From: Robiginitomaculum sp.
GTDB lineage: Bacteria; Pseudomonadota; Alphaproteobacteria; Caulobacterales; Maricaulaceae
Length of the DNA: 64,000 bases
Assembly (NCBI GenBank): GCA_002733605.1
Contig: NVWK01000013.1
Coordinates: 62,001-126,000, forward strand
Direction: 5' to 3'
Below the pieces are notes generated by a model. It was not told where the DNA came from. It worked only from the letters and a program-made list of their open reading frames with translations, and did not search any database. This document shows, in pieces, positions 55,597 through 63,262 of the stretch (position 1 is the stretch's first letter; the number at the start of each line of letters is the position of its first letter). The position numbers were made by a program, and so were the translations under genes.

Positions 55597-57166
55597 CAGC
55601 TATGCTTTCCACCAGCGCACCCTCGGCAAGCTCCATTGGTGTGCATGCAGTCACACCCTGTGCTTTGTCAAAAGTCATTGCAATCAGCCCACCCATTGAC
55701 GTGCGTATCCACATTATTTTTTGTGTGCCCATCCAGCGAATTTCAGCGATTGGGTCAGGGAACAAATGTTCAGAAAAAATATTAGGCTCGGTTGGATCCT
55801 CCCCGGGGGAAAGTTCACGGATCCGCTTACCACCAATTTCCACATGCAAGATCGATGTCCCCACCATAATACCGCGCGTACCGACTTGAGAGCCATAAGA
55901 CCCCCGCACTCCGCGCGACAATGCACCCGCCGGGGTGATAGGTTCTTCATTTGCAGGTCCACGCAAAATAAACATGCCGCCAGTTGTGGCTATATAAAAA
56001 TCATCGGCAGCCAATGACCAGACAACAGGATCAACGGATCCATTCGTAAGTGTACGACGTACTGCATCCGCATCTGTGACAAGGCCCGTCCCAAGACCAG
56101 GCTTAAACCCTGCACCCTTTGGATCAAAATCCCCAATCGCACTCGCATCATGTGTCTGCGGGGCGCTCGCTGTTGCACTGGCTTGAAGACGTTCTTGGTA
56201 AAAACTCGTGACAGCCGGAAACCCTTTCGCGCCTGAATAGGCCTGCTCATACCAATACTCTGTAGTTGTAATATCAGGGATCCGCACAACCACATCAGCG
56301 GTCGCATTCCGGGCATCACTCACGGCCGATATTTTAACATGTCCCGCCCCGTCGTGCAGGAATTGCCAGAACACGCCACCGTCTGACAATATGCCTTTTT
56401 CGTGGATAGGGCTTTGATTGCCACACCTGCCGGCACTTGTAGCCTGGTACAATCGCCCGGCAAACTCCCGTTTGGCACCAACCACTATAGACTCTTCATC
56501 GATTTTCCATTTTTTGTGATCGATGGTGTTTGCTGATTTTTTAATCCGCACTAACGATCCAACATGCCCGGCTTTAAAAACATCTTCGTCGGTAAGCAAT
56601 GTCACTGCGCCAGTTGGCCCGCCGCCTATGGTCAAGACAACCGGATCATCATCTGTCTTTAACGGGGTTGGTAGCCAAGGGCCATCACGCCAATTAAACA
56701 GTGCCAATTCCCAATCTTGCGGCCCTCTATGTCGAATGACATAATTTGGCAAAATCCCGAACACGTCCGAGATCAACATAATATCCGCTTGGCGGTTTTC
56801 ATACAGACGGCCCAGTTGATCGGCCGGCCACGGCGTATCAAGGATCAAATCGCCGCCCCCAACAGCCTGCACAACATTGAAAGTTTCTGGATCCCATATA
56901 CGCAATTTGTAATCGGAAAACTCCAATACATAACCTTGCAGGGCCGATCTCTGAAGCTGTAAAAACCGCGCCTGTTTTGTCCCGCCGGCCGGCTCACCAA
57001 AACGCATAAATCCTGGACGGGCCGTAAAGCCGCCTGTGACGAAGGGAAGGCAATTTGACATGATTTCCGCGCCAGCGCCATAAGCCTGCACATCGTCACG
57101 GTGTCGCATTCGCGGGGAAAACTCGCCCCCGGCCCAACTTGCTTGTTTGAAGTTTTCTCGCCCCAT
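55430..57166 (-). CDS. tail nozzle / tubular protein B-like protein
   Basis: A 578-residue structural protein starting with ATG that overlaps the preceding stop (TAATG). The opening FKQASWAGGEFSPRMRHRDD and LPFVTGGFTARPGFMRFG are typical of podovirus tail nozzle or stabilisation proteins, as is GGMFILRGPANEEPITPAG in the second half. The last 40 or so residues (after EFLWA) look unlike a natural end and overlap the Ig-repeat frame, which suggests a frame change near 55,570-55,600. Confidence 0.8.
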   Translation of the reverse strand: MGRENFKQASWAGGEFSPRMRHRDDVQAYGAGAEIMSNCLPFVTGGFTARPGFMRFGEPAGGTKQARFLQLQRSALQGYVLEFSDYKLRIWDPETFNVVQAVGGGDLILDTPWPADQLGRLYENRQADIMLISDVFGILPNYVIRHRGPQDWELALFNWRDGPWLPTPLKTDDDPVVLTIGGGPTGAVTLLTDEDVFKAGHVGSLVRIKKSANTIDHKKWKIDEESIVVGAKREFAGRLYQATSAGRCGNQSPIHEKGILSDGGVFWQFLHDGAGHVKISAVSDARNATADVVVRIPDITTTEYWYEQAYSGAKGFPAVTSFYQERLQASATASAPQTHDASAIGDFDPKGAGFKPGLGTGLVTDADAVRRTLTNGSVDPVVWSLAADDFYIATTGGMFILRGPANEEPITPAGALSRGVRGSYGSQVGTRGIMVGTSILHVEIGGKRIRELSPGEDPTEPNIFSEHLFPDPIAEIRWMGTQKIMWIRTSMGGLIAMTFDKAQGVTACTPMELAEGALVESIAVVRRSDGSEFLWALDRCGFVRLYCLASPCKWGRVTFTNGWYRIFYPRSCREATIL

Positions 57167-57720
57167 TAGTTGACCGCCCCCCAAACATACCCACTATGAG
57201 AGGAACCTTCCGCACCGCTGGCAATCAGGACATTTCGCATATATAATTGCTCAAGCTCACGTTTTTTTGTCGCAGATGTCGAAACCGCATAACTGACCTT
57301 TATGGCCAACATCAACCCCATCAATGCCCTTAAATGTGCCCCCCAGGTCGACATTGTTTTGGTTGAATTGTACGCAATGATCAGCGCAGCCGGCTTCACC
57401 CCGGTAACCACACGCTGGCCCGCCTGGTTCCAGTCCGTCTCGGTAAGGTTTTTTACGTAATTGACCCGCACAAGATCAGACGGGCATTGGTAATGATTTA
57501 AATCAGAGAACATGCCGCCGGTAACCAGCGGGATCGAGGCCTCGGCAATCGCGCCGGCCCAGGGCCGTAACTCTAGTGCTTGCTCAACGGCGATATCGAA
57601 GCGATTGAGCGCCCACCTTTCGGTAATATTATTGGAATTTTCGGGGTCTGACATCGGCACGCCGCCCGTGTGTGCAATGCACTCATTCAAAATATCAAGT
57701 TTCGTATCCGACTGTAACAT
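57166..57720 (-). CDS. head-tail adaptor / tail tubular protein A-like
   Basis: A 184-residue protein resembling T7 gp11 and P22 gp4-type adaptors: LDILNECIAHTGGVPMSD, a helical RWALNRFDIAVEQALELRPW and a mid-region describing a sheet (CPSDLVRVNYV). Its place between the capsid and nozzle genes is standard for podoviruses. Name by similarity of pattern and position. Confidence 0.75.
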   Translation of the reverse strand: MLQSDTKLDILNECIAHTGGVPMSDPENSNNITERWALNRFDIAVEQALELRPWAGAIAEASIPLVTGGMFSDLNHYQCPSDLVRVNYVKNLTETDWNQAGQRVVTGVKPAALIIAYNSTKTMSTWGAHLRALMGLMLAIKVSYAVSTSATKKRELEQLYMRNVLIASGAEGSSHSGYVWGAVN

Positions 57721-57813
57721 TTCAGGCCTTTAGAAAAAAGGGGTCGCCGGCTGGATCCCACGCCCAGCCGGCTGCTCAAGCCAAGTCAGTGTCGCCGACC
57801 CGGCCCGTATTGA

Positions 57814-58812
57814 TTAAACGTGGCTGACTAAAGCTTTCACCACGGAAAGATCATCACGGCGTCCACCTGAGGAGCCGAAACGCATATAAGCTTCCCAGTT
57901 AGAATGCCGATCTTTACGCTCATGCACCCGGGCCGTGACAATTTGACGTTCTTTATAAAGAATCGCATCTCCATAATACGCCGCCACTTCGGCCGCTGCC
58001 GTGCCGTATCCGACTTGTGCAGCTTTGTTGATAATGTGAAATGTAAACCCGAACGCTTCTTTGGTTTTACCGTCTCGAAGCGCTGTTGCCTGTTCTCTAT
58101 AATCTTTGCTCAACATCCGTGTAGATGTCAAAAGCGTAAGAATATCCTTGCGAGAACATTTAATATGTTTACCGCCACTGGTAATATTAGCATCATCAAG
58201 CAACTCATCCATTTTATAAATTTTGGGGAGTGTTAGCCCTGATGGGCCCGAAACTGGCGGGGGGCTTTCGCCCTCTGCCAAATTCATATAATACTCCCAA
58301 TCATCGACCGCCACGATTTGACCGGTTGGAAATGTTTTGCTGACAAAGTGATGATTGATCGGGTTTGCAGGATCGGCAACGGCATCATCTTCCGCTTCCA
58401 ATACCGGCGCAAACAACGTAGCCCCAATAAATTGATCGCGGAAAAGCCCAAGCGCTTTACCCTGGGCAATGACAGTTGCATTGACAGGATCAGTGAGTTC
58501 TTCTGCTGCGGCCTGTTTCCCAACCATGTCGGATAAATATTTGTTGGCAAAGATAAATTGCCGCGTACCCTTACGAATGACGGTGCTATCGTGTTGCGCA
58601 AACTCGTCTCCAACATCTTTTACAGATGTACTGGCATATGTATTATCGGTAAAGCTGACGCCCGACGGGGCGTAGGCCAAATCCGACATTACAGTTTGCT
58701 CTAAATGTGAATGTTTATCGGCTTCGTAAAATACGTTTTCAGAATACGCGACAACTTTGTGCGCTTCTAGTTGGTCGGCTCCAGACCGACCGGGATCAAT
58801 GGTCACTGCCAT
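57814..58812 (-). CDS. major capsid protein
   Basis: A 332-residue protein, very likely the major capsid subunit: it follows the scaffold block, has GGAGA eight bases before its ATG, and shows phage capsid features such as GTRQFIFANKYLSDMVG, KCSRKDILTLLTSTRML and the C-terminal HSNWEAYMRFGSSGGRRDD. A preceding terminator and a 315-base gap suggest it has its own promoter for high expression. The fold group (P22-like or other) cannot be set by eye. Confidence 0.82.
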   Translation of the reverse strand: MAVTIDPGRSGADQLEAHKVVAYSENVFYEADKHSHLEQTVMSDLAYAPSGVSFTDNTYASTSVKDVGDEFAQHDSTVIRKGTRQFIFANKYLSDMVGKQAAAEELTDPVNATVIAQGKALGLFRDQFIGATLFAPVLEAEDDAVADPANPINHHFVSKTFPTGQIVAVDDWEYYMNLAEGESPPPVSGPSGLTLPKIYKMDELLDDANITSGGKHIKCSRKDILTLLTSTRMLSKDYREQATALRDGKTKEAFGFTFHIINKAAQVGYGTAAAEVAAYYGDAILYKERQIVTARVHERKDRHSNWEAYMRFGSSGGRRDDLSVVKALVSHV

Positions 58813-59023
58813 AGTGTTTCTCCGTTATAAAGGTTTCCAGATTTTCGGCTGGACTCCCCGGAGAAACCGGACCCTCGCCTGGCCATTCGCTGGCCAGCGC
58901 GATTGTTGACGGACCGCAAAGCGACTCCCCGACAAACGAATCAGTCTTCTATAAACTGCAAATTGATTTGCATTTCAAGCAATTAATTGTTTATTTTCTG
59001 AGCTTTTATTTACACTCACGCAC

Positions 59024-59080
59024 AAAAAAGCCGCCAATTCCCGGCCTCGGTTCTCAATCAAGACCCCGGAAATCGACGGC
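59024..59080 (-). terminator. terminator between the exported-protein gene and the capsid gene
   Basis: In the 315-base gap 58,813-59,127, GCCGCCAATTCCCGG at 59030-59044 pairs with CCGGAAATCGACGGC at 59066-59080 (mostly Watson-Crick, the rest G-U in RNA), followed on the minus strand by six T. A second hairpin, ACGGCCATT with AATGGCCGT, lies at 59086-59109, and a palindrome CGCTGGCCAGCG is near 58,890. No gene is seen in the gap; a capsid promoter is expected here. Confidence 0.6.
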
Positions 59081-59127
59081 AGTTGACGGCCATTTGCGAG
59101 AATGGCCGTTAGCTTACAGGGTAAAAA

Positions 59128-59646
59128 TTAACCGCTTCCCGTGCCAACGGCATTAGGAATCGCGACTTCATCAATCTGCTTCAACCCGTCTTTAACGACC
59201 TCGAACTGGGCAGCAAATCTTTCACTGACGATCAGTGTGCCCAGCTTTTGATTGCGCGACAGGCTTTTAAACTTGCCTTTTTCATGCAATTTTCCAAAGT
59301 AGGAGCCCCAATCTTCAAGCGTCCCGATTTCAGGCGGGTCTTTAAACTCTGCGCTCACCGCTAATTCTTCATCTAATTGAAGACGCAGCATTGCCCCACC
59401 GGGCACAACACCACCAATAATGACGCCTGCCTTGCCGCTGTAAAACGAGACTTCAAGCGTCACACCCTGTACGGTAAAATCGAGAATATCCCCGATTTTC
59501 AAATTATCGCCGTGCAGCAATGCTTTCACATCTTCGGCGTTCGTGGGATCCGTATCCAATGGCGTCCCGTCCACAATTTGCGCCCACCCGGTCAACATCG
59601 TCGTGGCCAGTAGCGCCACCGTTAAAAATTTAATTTCATTATTCAT
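59128..59646 (-). CDS. predicted exported phage protein of unknown function
   Basis: A 172-residue protein not recognised as a known family. It has a signal-like start (IKFLTVALLATTMLTGWAQ; Trp stands where a lipobox would have Cys) and then a mixed strand and helix body with LKIGDILDFTVQGVTLEVSF and KAGVIIGGVVPGGAMLRLQ. AAGGA precedes the ATG. It lies between the Tad2-like gene and the capsid gene. It may be a moron-type gene acting on the host envelope, or a capsid accessory protein. Confidence 0.6.
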   Translation of the reverse strand: MNNEIKFLTVALLATTMLTGWAQIVDGTPLDTDPTNAEDVKALLHGDNLKIGDILDFTVQGVTLEVSFYSGKAGVIIGGVVPGGAMLRLQLDEELAVSAEFKDPPEIGTLEDWGSYFGKLHEKGKFKSLSRNQKLGTLIVSERFAAQFEVVKDGLKQIDEVAIPNAVGTGSG

Positions 59647-59722
59647 AGTCTTTTCCTTAAATTTGCGTTTTGAAATAACTTCAGAGGAAGTACGCCACCC
59701 CCGCTAAAGGCCGTTGTAATTA

Positions 59723-60175
59723 TTATGAAGTGAGGACATGCCAGTCATCAGCAAGCATATCAGACTGGGTAGCAAGCCAGCCGGGTATCCACTGCTCTTG
59801 TGCGTTGTACATCGCAAAGTATGGTTGACAATCAAGGGGCTTGTCTTCGCCTATCCACTTGGCCGTGCGGTCGTTTACTTTACGGGCAGTATCTTGCGTA
59901 TTAAATGGCGGCAAAGACAGAGAGGGCATAAACGCCACAAACATATTTTTGCCGTTCCACCCCTTGCGGGCAATCTTGTTACCCAACTTGGCAGCCTCAA
60001 TCGCTAAACCAAAAGACATGCAGTTATCGTCTACTTGACGGTATGCGCCTTCAAAGGCAGGAGCCGGCGACCATGAGATATAGCCATCTGCATATTTCAC
60101 TGCATAACCAGGCTGGCCTTCCCGCTCCTCTTTCCAAGCATCAATCAGTTTGACGCCAATATATCGTTTAGTCAT
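59723..60175 (-). CDS. Tad2-like (DUF2829) anti-defence protein with extra N-terminal module
   Basis: A 150-residue protein. Residues 53-148 match DUF2829: MSFGLAIEAAKLG, ARKGWNGKNMF and GWLATQSDMLADDWHV. This is the fold of Tad2, a phage protein that binds the Thoeris signal molecule (a cyclic ADP-ribose isomer or conjugate) and blocks Thoeris immunity. Residues 4-48 form a separate module (YIGVK, GYAVKYADGYISWSP, FEGAYR) also seen in other phage proteins. It is placed inside the head genes. Not every DUF2829 protein is proven anti-Thoeris, so function is inference. Confidence 0.8.
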   Translation of the reverse strand: MTKRYIGVKLIDAWKEEREGQPGYAVKYADGYISWSPAPAFEGAYRQVDDNCMSFGLAIEAAKLGNKIARKGWNGKNMFVAFMPSLSLPPFNTQDTARKVNDRTAKWIGEDKPLDCQPYFAMYNAQEQWIPGWLATQSDMLADDWHVLTS

Positions 60176-60220
60176 TTTACTCTCCTGCTATCGGCACAGA
60201 CGGTGTGCCACCGTTTAAAA

Positions 60221-61123
60221 TTATGGCGTGATAACTTTCTGTAACCGCAAACGCTCTTTGACGGCCCAGTCATGGCTGGCATGGGATTTACTACCCAGTG
60301 CGTCCCTATGATCGACCTTAAGCTTGGCGAGTGAGGCCTGAGCCGCGACGACCGTCGTTTCGGTATTTTGATTGCCCTCGCCCGTAAGCGTCCCGGGCTC
60401 ACCTATAACCTTGGTAATATTCAATAGAAAATTGGCCATACGTCCGTCATTGCCCGCACCACTATCATTCATGAAATCGCGCACACCTTCGCCGTATTGA
60501 TCCATCAAAGCACCAACGGCATTCATATTGTCCTTATAGCTGCCCCCCCATTCCGATTGTAAACTTGCGGTCGCAGTATCAGTTGCTTGGGTGCCAGCCG
60601 TTTCTTTTGCCTTCTCGGTTTCAAGCCCCATTTTGCCGTACAGGGCCATAACTCCCTGAAGCTGCCTGTCTGACAATCCCAAATCATGCACATCGGCCTG
60701 CACCGTAGTGAGCTGTTCGGCCGAAAGCTCCGGCACACCCTCAATCTTTTCAAACTGGGTATATCCGTCCGATTTTTCAGGACGCCCAGCCGCATTCCAT
60801 GCAGCTTGCCAATCCGCATTGGCCGGATCAGGATCCCCAACAGGCAGTTTTAGAACTTGGCCCTTATCCAGCCCGACAAGTTTTTGCGCCCGATCACCGG
60901 CGGCCAATGCATCATCAATATTTTTATAGCCATTATTGGCGATATAGGTTTGACCGGCCTCACCAATACCTGTCAGCCAATCAGTTGCGCCAGAGGCCGC
61001 AGCAGCAGCGGCGGCTGTATCGGCTTGAGCTGGATTTGCAATACCTTCGCCAGTGGTTGCCCCCGTGGATACGCTTTGGGCTTGTTGTGCGGCACTTGCG
61101 CCGCCTAGTGTTGTATCATTCAT
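60221..61123 (-). CDS. capsid scaffold-like protein
   Basis: A 300-residue acidic, alanine- and glutamate-rich protein with a low-complexity start and predicted helices (LSAEQLTTVQADVHDLGL, GGSYKDNMNAVGALMDQYG) and a basic helical C-terminus (HDWAVKERLRLQK), as in podovirus scaffolding proteins that bind capsid through a basic tail. It follows the portal and small protein and precedes the capsid region. It overlaps the preceding gene by four bases. Confidence 0.72.
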   Translation of the reverse strand: MNDTTLGGASAAQQAQSVSTGATTGEGIANPAQADTAAAAAAASGATDWLTGIGEAGQTYIANNGYKNIDDALAAGDRAQKLVGLDKGQVLKLPVGDPDPANADWQAAWNAAGRPEKSDGYTQFEKIEGVPELSAEQLTTVQADVHDLGLSDRQLQGVMALYGKMGLETEKAKETAGTQATDTATASLQSEWGGSYKDNMNAVGALMDQYGEGVRDFMNDSGAGNDGRMANFLLNITKVIGEPGTLTGEGNQNTETTVVAAQASLAKLKVDHRDALGSKSHASHDWAVKERLRLQKVITP

Positions 61124-61383
61124 ATTTTAATCTCCGTGGGTTGGGTGGGTTGAAAAAGAAATTGGGCAGGATCAATCCCTGCCAGATCTAACAAGAGCAA
61201 AGCGGCTTGCCGCTTCCCGTCATTAAAGGCCGTTTCATATGGATCACCGGCTTCGTGGACAGGACTAAACAGTCCCAATTCCACAGCAAATATTACAGCA
61301 GCTTGGCGCGCAGCACTTCCCGGCATGAACACGGATGCCATAAGCTCACGCAATTGCGCCTGATCCATCTCTAACGGGCTCAT
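61120..61383 (-). CDS. Bbp19-like small phage protein
   Basis: An 87-residue protein between portal and scaffold with AGDPYETAFNDGKRQAALLLLDLAGIDP, which resembles the Bbp19 pattern of a charged helix and a C-terminal leucine-rich LAGIDP end. ATGA overlaps occur at both its start (with the portal stop) and its stop (with the scaffold start). Function unknown. Confidence 0.6.
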   Translation of the reverse strand: MSPLEMDQAQLRELMASVFMPGSAARQAAVIFAVELGLFSPVHEAGDPYETAFNDGKRQAALLLLDLAGIDPAQFLFQPTQPTEIKI

Positions 61384-63020
61384 TGTGCGCCCCCGTTTCC
61401 GGCATTCTCAAGAGTGGCAAGCCCCTGGGCACCATCACGGAGCGCGGCCCCGACCTGTTGCGCCTGTTCAAGCTCTTGGGCCTGTTGGGCCGCCTCGGCG
61501 CGGGCTTCGCGTTTGGCAGTCACATCATCCGGGGAAGGTAATAATCCAGCAGGCAGACCAAAGTCAGAAACGCCCTGCCTGAACAATTTATCCCCGTCGA
61601 TATTATCAACAACGTCGGGATCGACCTCGGCAATCTCTTTGACCAGACCGACAGATTTCATAATCGCTTCAATCTCGCCGTCGTCCATTGCGGCCGCAAG
61701 GGCAGAGCGAAACGAGAAATCAATGGTTTCACCGCGCAAACTGTCCGGCATCGAGGGGAAAGCCCCATAACGCAGCAACATTTCAAATGCGCGATCCATT
61801 TTCACACCCAGCACATCGGTTTCAAGGCTGGTAATCATGGGAGACAAGGCCTTAAACCTCAAATCCCGCTGGTCTGAAACTTCATACGCGGTCTTTGCGG
61901 GGCCCGAACTATTGTTCATCCAGTCGATATAATAAGCTTTTTCGATCTGGGTTTCGGCCTTGTTGATCATTTCAATACCAGGGCGCAAATCCCCAGTCGG
62001 CCCCATGGCCTGTAAAGCTTCATTTATGTTTTTAAAGCCCAGCGCACTGAATGACGCCATATTGACAGCCGCAGCACGACGATCAAACTTTTTCAAGGCC
62101 CCATTTGTAAAATCAAACAAGGTCGGTCGCACCGCATGTTCTGCCCCGTCAACAGTCGCAGAATGTAACCGGTTAAGCCGGATCGCAATCGGCACAGCTT
62201 TATGGCCACAGCCCCGCCCGTAATTTCCACCCGGCCCGTCTTGAAACAATCCCGCGTCAAACGGCATGCTGTCATAGCCCTCGATCTTCATCAGCACTTT
62301 TTTGTCGACATTGATTGTATGGGACGCGAACGGCTTACGATCCACCGCCCCCCCTTTGCGGCCGTTCTCGCGCATCTCTACCGCCACCAGAAACTCAAGT
62401 TCACGCGCCGCACTCTCTTTGGCCAGCTCTTTCATCTCCTCACTGTCCGGGTATTCTATCACGGCCGCGTGCGCGCTCATATGTATGCGCCGGTAGAAGA
62501 TAAAAATCTTACCGTCCGCGTCCCGGTCATACCAGCTATCAAAACAAGAAACCGCCCGGAACCGGGGCAAGCCCCCATACGGGCCACCTGACCAGCCCAT
62601 ACCCGTCCCGTAATTGGCATGCTGGTAAAGCTGCTGATAAAGAGCCTTCTTGAAGGTCACATCCCCGTGCTTAAAAAATTTGTGGGTTTTGTCCCGCGCG
62701 AAGTCCAACCATTGCTGTTCTTCATGTGAAACCTTGTCACGGCCCCGCACCTCGGGAATAGCAAATGCGTTCGAGCTCCCAATCAAATACCCGTACAACA
62801 TCGCCGGGAAGCGCTCCCCCGCATCGACCGCAGTCGTATCAGTCAAATACTGAGTGAGTAACGATTGCTGGATCTGAAACTTTGCCCCGATGGTTCGCGG
62901 CGCACAAAACATTGTGATCAGATCCCAATCGGCCTCGAACGGCATCCGCTTGGCTTTCAGATCCTCCCATTTCGCAAAAATACCTGTAATCAGCGCTTTA
63001 TTGGCTGTATCTTGTTCCAT
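61380..63020 (-). CDS. portal (head-tail connector) protein, podovirus type
   Basis: A 546-residue portal of the T7/BPP-1 head-tail connector family. It has an N-terminal helical wing (FAKWEDLKAKRMPFEADWDL, MFCAPR), YGTGMGWSGGPYG, the clip-like ALQAMGPTGDLRPG and a C-terminal Gln/Ala/Glu-rich barrel tail. Start overlaps the previous stop (TAATG). Forms the dodecameric gate for DNA packaging. Confidence 0.9.
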   Translation of the reverse strand: MEQDTANKALITGIFAKWEDLKAKRMPFEADWDLITMFCAPRTIGAKFQIQQSLLTQYLTDTTAVDAGERFPAMLYGYLIGSSNAFAIPEVRGRDKVSHEEQQWLDFARDKTHKFFKHGDVTFKKALYQQLYQHANYGTGMGWSGGPYGGLPRFRAVSCFDSWYDRDADGKIFIFYRRIHMSAHAAVIEYPDSEEMKELAKESAARELEFLVAVEMRENGRKGGAVDRKPFASHTINVDKKVLMKIEGYDSMPFDAGLFQDGPGGNYGRGCGHKAVPIAIRLNRLHSATVDGAEHAVRPTLFDFTNGALKKFDRRAAAVNMASFSALGFKNINEALQAMGPTGDLRPGIEMINKAETQIEKAYYIDWMNNSSGPAKTAYEVSDQRDLRFKALSPMITSLETDVLGVKMDRAFEMLLRYGAFPSMPDSLRGETIDFSFRSALAAAMDDGEIEAIMKSVGLVKEIAEVDPDVVDNIDGDKLFRQGVSDFGLPAGLLPSPDDVTAKREARAEAAQQAQELEQAQQVGAALRDGAQGLATLENAGNGGAQ

Positions 63021-63253
63021 TACGCCCCTCCCAACACGGTTACACGGGTCGCAGGAGCCTTCAAAGCCCCGCTAGTATTGGCAATGCCAAGCTTACGGGA
63101 CGGTGCACCCGCCAAGACGGTTGATGCTCCACCCTTTTTTGACCGCCTTTTGCGCTCAATCTCGGATGCCCTGCGCGATTCTTCGTCCGATACACTCGGT
63201 GCCTCGGGTAATTTCTCCGGTTCCGGTAGTTTCGGTGTCTTTAAAAAGCCCAT
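63020..63253 (-). CDS. small phage protein next to portal
   Basis: A 77-residue basic protein rich in Pro, Glu and Arg at the start (MGFLKTPKLPEPEKLPE) and a GGASTVLAGAPSRKLG core. Similar small proteins with an RKRRGRS/STIL motif lie between terminase and portal in BPP-1-like podoviruses. Function unknown. Its stop overlaps the portal start by one base. Confidence 0.6.
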   Translation of the reverse strand: MGFLKTPKLPEPEKLPEAPSVSDEESRRASEIERKRRSKKGGASTVLAGAPSRKLGIANTSGALKAPATRVTVLGGA

Positions 63254-63262
63254 AAGTCCCTC

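Noticed and set aside
58813-59127. missed small gene in the gap before the capsid gene
   Set aside because: No frame with a ribosome binding site; the region is made of hairpins and AT-rich sequence suited to a terminator and promoter.
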